Source: Planctomycetaceae bacterium
GTDB taxonomy: Bacteria > Planctomycetota > Planctomycetia > Pirellulales > Pirellulaceae
Assembly: GCA_027487485.1 (NCBI GenBank)
Contig: JAIYDN010000027.1
Span: 1 to 64,000 of the forward strand
DNA: 64,000 nucleotides
Direction: 5' to 3'
Positions 16,514 through 24,640 of the stretch are shown piece by piece (position 1 is the stretch's first letter; every line of letters starts with the position of its first letter). Under the pieces are notes generated by a model. The model was not told the DNA's origin. It made no database searches and was given only the letters and a program-made list of their open reading frames with translations. The position numbers were made by a program, and so were the translations under genes.

Positions 16514-17734
16514 GTGTTAGCTTCGAAAAGACCAACACAGAGCCTAACAGTCCGCGAACTAGACGGATCGCCAACCGTTGCGGCGACTGAGCTGGTGCTG
16601 CCGAACGGCACGCTTACTGTTGCTGGTTCGGTTGCGACTGTTTCCGGTTTGGCGAAGCTAGACAATGGAACAGATACAATTCGCGTTGGTGGCGTCGTCA
16701 TTTATGACCCGATTGGCGACGAAGACTATCTAATCTCTGCCGATCAATTTGGCGTTTACTACGCCGGAATTCAGTTAGCACTTCGAACTGCAAACACATT
16801 TTCCGGCCTGCAATCATTTTCCGGAACCGACACGCCCGGCCTGTCGCTCAAGTCGCTCACAACAACACAAATCGCCACGCTAGCGGGAGCTAGTGCGTTA
16901 CCAGTTGGGTCGATACTTCGTGACTCGACGACGGATCGGATCGATGCACGGTTGGCTCGTGGGACTGTCGAACTGATTGATAGTGCAGGTGGTCAAGTGG
17001 TTGCTGGCAATCTTGCTGTCACGACTTTAATGCTAGGCGGGTCTGGTGGTCCGTTGCTCCGTAGCAATTCAACGCAAATCGAAGCCAGAAACAACGCCAA
17101 CACAACTTCAACGAACTTTCTCGCTGCAACCATAACGGCAGAAACAAGCCTCAGAACCAATAACATAACCCGAAACGGAGTAGCAACAATTGCGTTGTTC
17201 AATGCTGGAGTTACATCCAACTTCCACATGGTGACAATTGGAGGCGGATCGTTAACGAACTCTTCCGGCATATCTGGAGAGTTGTCGTTGTCGTCTACGG
17301 TCAACCAGACTGGAACGGCAGGCAGCACGAACTTGTTGATAAATCGCACAGAAACAGCATTGGGGTCAGGCAGTCACAATTTTTTTGATTGCCAAGTTTC
17401 TAGCACAACTAGATTTTGTGTTACCAATCAGGGTGCAATAAAGATTGGTGCTTCTGGCACTGTAGTAGCAACCATTCTTTCCGCAACAGCAACGCTAGAC
17501 TTCCCTTCAATCGCGGCAAACAGCTTTGCAGACCTCACGCTAACCGTCACAGGCGCAGTTAGTGGTGACACCGTTATAGCCAATCCAATCGCAGGCAGTG
17601 CAATCACAGACGTTAGCTACGACGCTTGGGTAAGTGCTTCCAATACAGTCACAGTTCGAGCAACAAACAATTCATCGACCACGGCGCGCGACCCAGCGTC
17701 AGGCACATTCAGGGCAACGGTAATAAGGTTCTAA
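16514..17734 (+). CDS. Tail-fibre-like or surface adhesin protein
   Basis: 406 residues from GTG 16514. The composition is Ser/Thr/Gly/Ala/Asn-rich with repeated beta-strand patterns. Motifs such as LDNGTDTIRVGG, ITRNGVATIALFN and a C-terminal IGASGTVVATILSATATLDF region are typical of fibre shafts and heads. It follows a terminator and sits between decoration and connector genes, so it may be expressed independently. Receptor binding or head-surface decoration are both possible. No specific family is recognised. Confidence 0.6.
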   Translation: MLASKRPTQSLTVRELDGSPTVAATELVLPNGTLTVAGSVATVSGLAKLDNGTDTIRVGGVVIYDPIGDEDYLISADQFGVYYAGIQLALRTANTFSGLQSFSGTDTPGLSLKSLTTTQIATLAGASALPVGSILRDSTTDRIDARLARGTVELIDSAGGQVVAGNLAVTTLMLGGSGGPLLRSNSTQIEARNNANTTSTNFLAATITAETSLRTNNITRNGVATIALFNAGVTSNFHMVTIGGGSLTNSSGISGELSLSSTVNQTGTAGSTNLLINRTETALGSGSHNFFDCQVSSTTRFCVTNQGAIKIGASGTVVATILSATATLDFPSIAANSFADLTLTVTGAVSGDTVIANPIAGSAITDVSYDAWVSASNTVTVRATNNSSTTARDPASGTFRATVIRF

Positions 17735-17735
17735 A

Positions 17736-18377
17736 ATGGCAGTAGTTTTCACATCAATTGACAGCATCACAATCGACGGAATTCCAGCGGGCAACATTGT
17801 TGACGTTGTTTCCAATCACTCACCTAGACGGGCTGAAGTGCTTGCGGCTTATCGGGTGTTTGTGGATGCGGAAAAAGCCAAAAGAGACGAAGCAGTTGCT
17901 AAACTCGAATCTGACAAAACCAAGCTAACAACCGAACTCGCAACAGCAACAACGCAATTGGAAGCGGTGACGCAAGCCAAGAAGACGCTGGAGGGGCAGG
18001 TTGCAAGCTTGACGAGCGATAAAGCGGAATTGCAGGAACGAGTCAACGAACTCGTAATGGATGTTGACACGCGAGATGCCAAGATCGCAGAACTCGAAGC
18101 AACGATTGTTGAACTCACACCGCCACCGAAACCAGAATCAGTCACACCGGCACAGATTAGAATTTGGCTATTGAGCAACGGTATCGACTTGGAAACTGTC
18201 GCAGGAATGATCCAAGCGATTCCAGACGAGACAACCCGAAAGATTGCTCAAGTACGTTGGGAATACGGTCTTGTTGTTCTTCGTGAAGATCCACTTGTGC
18301 AACAGATGGGGGCCGCTCTCGGTTTGACAGTTCAACAAATGGACGCGGCTTTCGTTGCTGCAAGTCAAATAACCTAG
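17736..18377 (+). CDS. Coiled-coil phage protein of the fibre cassette
   Basis: 213 residues. A short N-terminal beta region is followed by a long coiled coil (about 45-135: KAKRDEAVAKLESDKTKLTT, then AELEATIVELTPPP). The C-terminal helical domain (TPAQIRIWLLSNGIDLETVA, later LGLTVQQMDAAFVAA) resembles domains found at the ends of tail-fibre accessory proteins. It starts one base after the fibre-like gene stop and is probably its partner or chaperone. Confidence 0.55.
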   Translation: MAVVFTSIDSITIDGIPAGNIVDVVSNHSPRRAEVLAAYRVFVDAEKAKRDEAVAKLESDKTKLTTELATATTQLEAVTQAKKTLEGQVASLTSDKAELQERVNELVMDVDTRDAKIAELEATIVELTPPPKPESVTPAQIRIWLLSNGIDLETVAGMIQAIPDETTRKIAQVRWEYGLVVLREDPLVQQMGAALGLTVQQMDAAFVAASQIT

Positions 18378-18386
18378 GAAGGTGAC

Positions 18387-18545
18387 ATGATGACCCTCTA
18401 TGAACTGATCGGACCTTGGTTGTACTGGCCTTTGGTGGTGATCGTCATCAGTGGGGCAGTTACCTGGACTTCGAATTGTGTGTCGATTACATGGTCTGAA
18501 GGGCTGAAACAGATTCAGGAAATGAAAAGAAACATAGGCGGCTAA
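18387..18545 (+). CDS. Small 52-residue membrane protein
   Basis: ATG 18387 (or 18390) is preceded by a good ribosome-binding site, AGGAAGG, five bases upstream. The peptide has one transmembrane helix (GPWLYWPLVVIVISGAVTW) and a short basic tail with QEMKRNIGG. The stop TAA is immediately followed by the next ATG at 18546. Function unknown; a small holin or fibre-cassette membrane protein are possibilities. Confidence 0.6.
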   Translation: MMTLYELIGPWLYWPLVVIVISGAVTWTSNCVSITWSEGLKQIQEMKRNIGG

Positions 18546-18863
18546 ATGGCACTCATTGAACACACATCGACCAGCTCAGGACCGTTTTACGCTTTTCCAG
18601 CTTCGCAAGCTCCTTCGTTTACGAACTGGGCATCGAAGCGAGTTCTGCTATCAGGTTCGAACGGATACTTTTCAGGAACAGTGAACACTACCCTGGATGG
18701 GAACCGCTGGTTTGTCTTCGAAGGCGCATCTGCTCCGGCCAGCTTCGACGCTTACGTCGCCTATGCTGACTTCACGATCGAAGACGTTCCGAAGTATGGC
18801 GAAGCTCAGACCTGGACCAATCCAACCGAGTCGCTCGCGGTGACTGTTACGAGGGCTTCTTAA
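18546..18863 (+). CDS. Small beta-rich phage structural protein
   Basis: 105 residues, rich in Ser, Thr, Ala and aromatics, with no membrane segment. The pattern (VLLSGSNGYFSGTVNTTLDG, then FDAYVAYADFTIED) suggests a beta sandwich. It ends with the stop overlapping the next start (TAATG). Position before the connectors suggests a tail or capsid surface component. No family is recognised. Confidence 0.5.
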   Translation: MALIEHTSTSSGPFYAFPASQAPSFTNWASKRVLLSGSNGYFSGTVNTTLDGNRWFVFEGASAPASFDAYVAYADFTIEDVPKYGEAQTWTNPTESLAVTVTRAS

Positions 18864-19267
18864 TGGCGACCACATTCGTCGAGTTCTTCGGTGGCTTGTC
18901 TGACGATTCTTACACTTCCGAAGGATCGATCGACCACGCTCTACATCTGCAGCTCGGGCACGTAGGAAAGCCGATCATCTACGTCGCTGACGATGGCTCG
19001 ACGACTACTTTCGATGCGATCATCCACAAAGAACGACGCGAGAAGGTTCAAACGGAATACGGATTCGACGAGCACGTTCTGCGTGATGTTGCATTCCCGT
19101 CGAATAACACCACTGGCAGGGAGATCGTTCTACTCCATGCCGAAGTTCGCGTCGGAGCGATCAAGTACCAAGTTCACAAGTTCCACAAAAAAGCCGACTT
19201 TTGGAAGTGCGAACTGAAAAGAATCAGCGTCGGCGAAATCGCTCGCGGAAATCGAAGAGGCAAGTAA
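18863..19267 (+). CDS. Head-tail connector-type protein
   Basis: 134 residues starting in TAATG overlap with the preceding gene. It contains alternating strands and charged residues (IIHKERREKVQTEYGFDEHV) and a basic C terminus. It is the first of three coupled genes between the head block and the tail tube, where siphophages place stopper, adaptor and tail-terminator proteins. Sequence family not recognised; assignment is from position and size. Confidence 0.5.
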   Translation: MATTFVEFFGGLSDDSYTSEGSIDHALHLQLGHVGKPIIYVADDGSTTTFDAIIHKERREKVQTEYGFDEHVLRDVAFPSNNTTGREIVLLHAEVRVGAIKYQVHKFHKKADFWKCELKRISVGEIARGNRRGK

Positions 19268-19801
19268 ATGGGAATTCTCAGAGATCCGCAGGCTTGCTTG
19301 CGTCGAATGCTTTCGAAGTGCAACGCTCTACAGACATGGAACGGGGCGACGTATTCGGAATCTCAATTGTTGAATCGGATCTATCTGGACGTTATGCCAG
19401 ATCCTGCAAATGGTTCGGTGCACACTCCTGCCGAACTGAACGCTCTTCGGCCGTTCATCGTTGTCGGAGTCTCTGGCCAGAATCCGGTTGTGATGAAGCG
19501 GGACGCGATGGGCGGCGGCGGCGGGGCTTACGATCTCAGCGGTTCGCTGGTGATTATGCTGGAGCAGAACGCGGTCGGAGACGACGAAGCGGAAGTCGAT
19601 GCCAACTTTATCGAACTGCTTGAAACGATGTTCTACACTGGGGATGATGCCCAGCCAGGGTTGATGGATCTCACGGGGCTCGCCGATTCGATCGCGATCA
19701 AGACAATCAGCTTGGAAGTGATTGCACGTTCGCAGCCTGACGAAATAGTTTCTTTTGGCGATGCCCAGTTCGCTCGCATCCGAATCGACTGGGGCACCTA
19801 A
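19268..19801 (+). CDS. Probable head-tail completion or tail terminator protein
   Basis: 177 residues beginning directly after the previous stop. Its N-terminal helix (MGILRDPQACLRRMLSKCNA), central strands with a GGGGGAYDLSGSLVIMLEQN segment and C-terminal strand FARIRIDWGT resemble tail-terminator folds (gpU-like), which cap the tail tube. The call comes from position and size; no family match is evident by eye. Confidence 0.45.
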   Translation: MGILRDPQACLRRMLSKCNALQTWNGATYSESQLLNRIYLDVMPDPANGSVHTPAELNALRPFIVVGVSGQNPVVMKRDAMGGGGGAYDLSGSLVIMLEQNAVGDDEAEVDANFIELLETMFYTGDDAQPGLMDLTGLADSIAIKTISLEVIARSQPDEIVSFGDAQFARIRIDWGT

Positions 19802-20334
19802 TGATCGGTGTGATCACGATCAAGGACTTCACAGCATTCGCGAGCGAGCGAAAGATGAAGTCCGCGGTAAACAAAGCTCTGAAGCAAGCTTGGTTTGATA
19901 GTGCGCGATACTTCCACGATCGATTTCGAGACAAGCGATTCACTCCAGAACACGCGAGAGCTGCGGGATACGCTCCGCGAAAGGGAGAACAGAGCGGGTT
20001 AAGTGCAAAAGCTTTCTTCAAGTCTTACACTGGCATCAAGTTTAAGCGGTTCGGACACAAGAACCCCTTAGAGTTCACAGGCGAGACTCGAAAAGCAGTT
20101 CGAAGCTACGTGTCGCTTTCGTCGACATCGAAGGGCGGTAAGGCTTCTTATCCCGGCGCTCGGGTGTTCAACTTCAAGAATCGCTATTCCGATCCGTCGC
20201 TCAATATGAATCTTGAGTTCAGGACGATCCTTCCGAACGAAGCCGAAGAGATCGCATCAGTCATCGATGCCTATATGGATAGTCGCTGGCACGTTGACTT
20301 TCGAGATCCGGAAGTCGACAAATACTTCGCATGA
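19801..20334 (+). CDS. Minor tail or tail-completion protein (HK97 gp10-like)
   Basis: 177 residues, start overlapping the previous stop (TAATG). Basic and helical at the N terminus (KMKSAVNKALKQAWFDSARY) with GETRKAVRSYVSLSS in the middle, the general pattern of HK97 gp10/gpS tail-completion proteins. Position just before the tail tube supports a connector role. Assignment is tentative. Confidence 0.5.
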   Translation: MIGVITIKDFTAFASERKMKSAVNKALKQAWFDSARYFHDRFRDKRFTPEHARAAGYAPRKGEQSGLSAKAFFKSYTGIKFKRFGHKNPLEFTGETRKAVRSYVSLSSTSKGGKASYPGARVFNFKNRYSDPSLNMNLEFRTILPNEAEEIASVIDAYMDSRWHVDFRDPEVDKYFA

Positions 20335-20417
20335 TGCCAAAAATAAACAAATAGATTGCCGTGCGTTAGTCTTTTGGTTCTTCAATCCGATTTCGTTCGA
20401 GGATCTTGGGCCAAGCT

Positions 20418-21359
20418 ATGACAATCTATACCGGTCATTCACTTTTGATTCATCCCGATGCGGCGGGTTCTTCTGTTTTGCTCGGCGGTCTGACTCAGGT
20501 CGACGCGGAAGTTGGAACCGAAGTCAACAGCGAAGAAACTGCCGGATCTCCATACGCACAAAATACGACGATTCGAGCGATCAAGCCGAAGATCATGGTT
20601 TCGACTCGCGACATCGTCAAAGCGATTACCGCTTGCGGTCTGGTCGGTCTGACGATCAAAGGCTCCACGAATCCAGGGCTCGAAGTCTGGCAAGCACTGA
20701 TCGAAAACGGAGTCGTCAAGTCCGGATCGGTTCATAAGAAGATCCGAATGCCGGAAGGCCGCTTGATGATTCGGAAGATCTCCGTTTCGCATCAAGACGA
20801 CGCTCAGGCCGATATGGAAGCGGTTGCGTTGTACGATGGCACGAACCTGCCGTTTATCCCTTCCGCTTCGAACCTTGCCTTGCCAGGCACTCCCGCAGAT
20901 CCGGCTCGATATACACTTCATTCGGTGTCGTTTGGCGGTGTCTCGATTCCTTGCGTCCAGTCGCTTGACATCGACTTCGGTCTCACGCTCGACTCGTTCG
21001 GTTGCGATTCGGACGTTTGGGATACTCACTTGCTTCTGTCGAAGATCCAGCCAGTGATCACGATCAACACGCTCCGGCCTGGTCAGTTCCTTGCTTCGGG
21101 CGGTGTTCCGTTGTTCGGTCTGGTCGGTACACACGCGAACACGATTATCAAGCTTCGCAAGCGAGCGACCGGTGCCAGTCCGTTCGTCGCAGATGCGACT
21201 GCTGAGCATATCTCGATCACGACTGCGGGCTTGCTCTCGATCGATAAGGCTTTCGCAGCCAGCGGCAACAAACGCGGCGACATCAGTTACCGCATCACTT
21301 CGCGATTCGACGGGACGAACGTTCCTTTGGTGTTCTCCACAACTGCAACCCTATCGTAA
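20418..21359 (+). CDS. Major tail tube protein
   Basis: 313 residues from ATG 20418 (a TTG at 20406 is less likely). The sequence is beta-rich, with repeated patterns HSVSFGGVSIPCVQSLDIDFG and a C-terminal Ig-like region with ISYRITSRFDGTNVPLVFS. It is the first tail gene after the connectors and directly precedes two small genes and the tape measure, the standard siphophage order for the tube subunit. No sheath gene follows, which supports a non-contractile tail. Confidence 0.7.
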   Translation: MTIYTGHSLLIHPDAAGSSVLLGGLTQVDAEVGTEVNSEETAGSPYAQNTTIRAIKPKIMVSTRDIVKAITACGLVGLTIKGSTNPGLEVWQALIENGVVKSGSVHKKIRMPEGRLMIRKISVSHQDDAQADMEAVALYDGTNLPFIPSASNLALPGTPADPARYTLHSVSFGGVSIPCVQSLDIDFGLTLDSFGCDSDVWDTHLLLSKIQPVITINTLRPGQFLASGGVPLFGLVGTHANTIIKLRKRATGASPFVADATAEHISITTAGLLSIDKAFAASGNKRGDISYRITSRFDGTNVPLVFSTTATLS

Positions 21360-21363
21360 AAAC

Positions 21364-21591
21364 ATGGCAAAGAAAAAAGAAGAATCCGCTGCTTCGGTTG
21401 CGATCGCGGTCGAAGTGTCGGCCAGCCAGGTGATTAGTCGACTCATGGGCTTCGGCGGTCTTGAGGCCGACATGGTTCTTAAGCCGATCTCCGAACAGGA
21501 CCGGCAAAAGATCTGCGAAGCCTACGCAAAGGGCGACGTCGACACTGTTTTTGCGATCGTTGGCAGCTACTCCACTTACGTTGAAGATTAA
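21364..21591 (+). CDS. Small tail assembly protein
   Basis: 75 residues from ATG 21364, four bases after the tube gene. The N terminus is basic and Ala-rich (MAKKKEESAASVAIAVEVSA) and the rest helical with GGLEADMVLKPISEQDRQKI. Its place between tube and the frameshifting gene suggests a tail assembly chaperone subunit or small accessory protein. No family is recognised. Confidence 0.5.
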   Translation: MAKKKEESAASVAIAVEVSASQVISRLMGFGGLEADMVLKPISEQDRQKICEAYAKGDVDTVFAIVGSYSTYVED

Positions 21592-21594
21592 CCG

Positions 21595-22394
21595 ATGCTC
21601 TCGTATTTCGTTCGTGATTCGATCGAGTTCAAGGATCTCGCGTCGCTTGGTTTGGCTCACATCTGCGAAGACTCCAGCAAGTTCGTAAAGCGGCAAATCA
21701 TAAGCGGGTTCGAGTCTTACCACTGGGCGATCGGCTCGACGGAAACGATCAACGAAGCACGAATCGGATACTACCCTGGCAGGCAAGAGATCCAGGACTT
21801 CGGATCGTTCGCAATCGCTCGGGACACGGAATCGAAATTCGATCCGGCTTGCTTGCTGCGATCAAGTGCGGTTGATTCACATCCCTGGCAGGACTGGAAC
21901 GGCAACACTTGGAAGATCCCGATCGCTCGACGGTGGGTCGACGGAATGGGAGGTCTTACTGTTGATTGTGCGTTGCCAAGGTTCCTTTCGATCGATCAAT
22001 CTGGAGATTGGGTCTATGGTGGCGTTGTTTCCAAGTATGAAAAGCTCTGGAAGCTTGCCAACAAGTATTTCTGCGACTCGATGGAAGCTATCAAGAAAGC
22101 ACATGGAGACACGTACACTGTTCCGCTTCCGAGTTTGGATGATATTTGCGATGTCGTGTTTGGTGCGAACTATCGCGTCAGCAAGTACGAAATCGCATTC
22201 TTGAAAGTCTTTCTTGTGTCGAGCAATCATCAAATCATGAAGCTGGTTGCTGACGATCCAGGCTTCGAAGAATTGCAAAAAAAAACGGTTTAAGGTACTG
22301 GGAATATCTTGTATGGAGTCGCAAAGTCAGCGCTGGGCTTGACTCGAATTATCTTCCGACAATCGCCGACTTCAATTTCTACACGAGACAATAA
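21595..22394 (+). CDS. Tail assembly chaperone with probable -1 programmed frameshift
   Basis: The zero-frame product is 232 residues (21595-22293, ending KKTV). Near its end, nine consecutive A (22277-22285) follow CAA codons. A -1 slip there enters an open frame of 36 codons starting NGLRYWEYLV and finishing FNFYTRQ, ending TAA at 22392-22394. That stop directly abuts the tape measure ATG at 22395. The +1 frame hits a stop after about 18 codons. A shifted product of about 266 residues is the classic G/GT arrangement of siphophages, in which the pair chaperones the tape measure. The zero-frame body has no recognised family. Confidence 0.75.
22277..22285 (+). promoter_or_regulatory. Slippery A9 run for -1 frameshifting
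   Basis: A run of nine A in the frame CAA AAA AAA ACG. Slippage of tRNA-Lys on A AAA AAA shifts the ribosome to AAC GGT TTA and onwards. The zero-frame stop is only six bases beyond the run. Confidence 0.65.
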
Positions 22395-24242
22395 ATGGCT
22401 GGCGTTGTTGTTGAGTTGACTGGCGATGAAGCAAAGCTACTTGCTTCGATGCAAAAGATCATTGCTCAGAATGCAAAATCCAAAGACTCGTTCAAGGCTA
22501 CAGGACGCGAAGCGAAGTCATCTGTCGATGAAATCAACAAGGCTTTAGACAAGAAGCTTCAATCGCTCGCTTCGGTTTCTGTTGCTTACAAGGCTGTTGA
22601 GATTGGTGTTGCTGCTGTCTCAAAAGCACAGCAAGTAATGATTGAAAAGCAGGCTAAAGCTTTGCAGTTGGCGAAAGAACTCGCAGCAGCTCAGCAGGAA
22701 GCTGCGAAGAATCTTGCTGGTCAGACTACTGCAAACATTTCTAAAGCTCTTTTGGAAACTGTTCCGTCGATTGCAGTCAAGACAGGTTTCTCGGATCTTT
22801 CGAAGCTGACAACCGCTCTTGGTTCTTCAGCTTCGATTGTTGGCGAAGAGCTTGCGCCAAGTGCTGTTGAAGTTGCTGCTCAGTTGACTAAGTTTACGAA
22901 AGAGGATCTTCAGTCAACTGCTACCAGTACGGCCGATGTTATGAAAGCGGCTCAGTTGAAAAGCGGCGAAGAGGCAATGGCCTTACTATTAACTTCCGGA
23001 GCAGTCGCCAGACCCGAAGAGTTGACTAAGCTTGCGGGTGGTGCATCCAAGGCTATTTATGCCGGTGTCAATGCTTCACCGAGTCAGTTGCCAGCGGAAG
23101 CTGCGAAGGATGCTGCTTCGCTGTTTGCTGTTCTTTCTAAGGTTGACAAGCAAGGCGAATCGGCAGCAACGGCAGCAATTCAATTCATTGATTTATTGCG
23201 AACAACGTTCAATCCGAGCATCGACGAACGTGCAAAGCGTGATGAAAGGATCAAGGAGCTGCTAGGCGATCAGGCCGTTACAGCAGAAGAGCAAGTAGCG
23301 ATTGATCGAGCTTTGCTATCCGTTCGTCAAAAGGAAGCACTCGCCAAAAATTTAAGTCCTTCGGATAAGAGTCTTCGGGCAGAAGACTTGCGTATTGATT
23401 TAGCAGAAGCAAAGGCTTCCGTTGTACGCGCCACGAAGGCTGCTGGACTGACTGATAAAGAATCCACTGAGTTATCTCGATTGCAAGATCAGCAAAGGCT
23501 ATCGGCAAACGATCCAGGAACTTTGATTGGGCGACTTCAAGCGATTCAGCAATCTCCTGAGTTACTTCGAACGGCAGAAGCAAACCTGAAAGGCGAAGCT
23601 GCTTTCAAAGCGATCGCTCAAGGCTTTTTTGATCCAAATTCGGTTCACATGCAAGGACTGACCGAATCACTTGGATCGATCACCACCGAAGCGACAAAGT
23701 TCAAAGACGCTCTGGCTACGATGGCTATCACTCCGCAGCAAAAGCTTGCTGGTTCTATTGAGCAATCAGATGTTGCAAACAATGTTGCTAGATTTCTAGA
23801 TACGGACGCTCAAGTTTATGGAGCAGTCGACAGGATCGTGAAGGAATCCTTTGCACAGAATACAGTCGGTGGACTAAAAGGATTACTTCAAAATGCTTCT
23901 ACAAGCGTATTTTCGACGCTTGGGTTTGATGTTGGAAGCGTTAGTTCCTTTTCTTCAACTCCTGATGCTGCTGTCAAGAATGCGATTTTGACACTTGAAA
24001 GTCAAAAAGTAGATGTTGGCAATGACAAGATCAAAGTCGAATCAATCCAGCGAAGCATCGAGGCGTTGCGACAAATTGGAATCGATAATGCCAAACGCGC
24101 TGAAGATGCTAGAAAACTTCAGGACAGTATGGATCAACAGAACAGGACACTTGAAAGGATTGCAAACGCGACTGAAGGCAACTCGGGAGGTTCAAACGCT
24201 AACGCGATCCGACAACAAGCTCAGCAACCGAGGGCAGAATAA
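22395..24242 (+). CDS. Tape measure protein (short)
   Basis: 615 residues, mostly helical, Ala/Lys/Glu/Gln-rich with long stretches of heptad pattern (YKAVEIGVAAVSKAQQVMIE). The C terminus has a further helical region with QRSIEALRQIGIDNAKRAED. Location right after the frameshift chaperone and before tail-tip genes identifies the tape measure. No membrane segment or embedded lysozyme/peptidase motif is seen. At 615 residues it is short, implying a short tail. It overlaps the next gene by one base (TAATG). Confidence 0.8.
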   Translation: MAGVVVELTGDEAKLLASMQKIIAQNAKSKDSFKATGREAKSSVDEINKALDKKLQSLASVSVAYKAVEIGVAAVSKAQQVMIEKQAKALQLAKELAAAQQEAAKNLAGQTTANISKALLETVPSIAVKTGFSDLSKLTTALGSSASIVGEELAPSAVEVAAQLTKFTKEDLQSTATSTADVMKAAQLKSGEEAMALLLTSGAVARPEELTKLAGGASKAIYAGVNASPSQLPAEAAKDAASLFAVLSKVDKQGESAATAAIQFIDLLRTTFNPSIDERAKRDERIKELLGDQAVTAEEQVAIDRALLSVRQKEALAKNLSPSDKSLRAEDLRIDLAEAKASVVRATKAAGLTDKESTELSRLQDQQRLSANDPGTLIGRLQAIQQSPELLRTAEANLKGEAAFKAIAQGFFDPNSVHMQGLTESLGSITTEATKFKDALATMAITPQQKLAGSIEQSDVANNVARFLDTDAQVYGAVDRIVKESFAQNTVGGLKGLLQNASTSVFSTLGFDVGSVSSFSSTPDAAVKNAILTLESQKVDVGNDKIKVESIQRSIEALRQIGIDNAKRAEDARKLQDSMDQQNRTLERIANATEGNSGGSNANAIRQQAQQPRAE

Positions 24243-24640
24243 TGGCTTACTCAATCGGTTCTCGTAGCTTCGACGATCTAAAAGGTGACATCGTTATTCC
24301 TGGTCCGATGTTCGACGTTGAGTCGCGAACAGGCCAGGACGGTGTTGTGGTGTTCTCGACCGGTTCGCGCGGGGCTCAGTTCATTCTTGAATCGATCTAC
24401 GCGGAATCGTCCTACGTCAACGCTCAGACGCTTGCGAACACTTACAAATCAGAACCTTCGTTGACTCCGAGAAATATCGTTCGCTCGACGGTGGACTTTA
24501 CAGCGACGAGTATTCGATTCGTTGTGATCGGTGTTGAATCGTCGATCGAGCCAGCAATCTCCTGGCAGGGCCCTCGCGGAGTCGTAACTCCCGCGTTTAT
24601 CGTTCGAGCCAAATGGACTCTTATCGCGGTGAATGTCTAA
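24242..24640 (+). CDS. Small tail-tip protein (distal tail candidate)
   Basis: 132 residues in TAATG coupling with the tape measure. Beta-rich (DDLKGDIVIPGPMFDVESRT, then STVDFTATSIRFVVIGVE). Position right after the tape measure fits the distal tail/baseplate hub region, although it is shorter than most Dit proteins. It overlaps the next gene by one base. Confidence 0.45.
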   Translation: MAYSIGSRSFDDLKGDIVIPGPMFDVESRTGQDGVVVFSTGSRGAQFILESIYAESSYVNAQTLANTYKSEPSLTPRNIVRSTVDFTATSIRFVVIGVESSIEPAISWQGPRGVVTPAFIVRAKWTLIAVNV

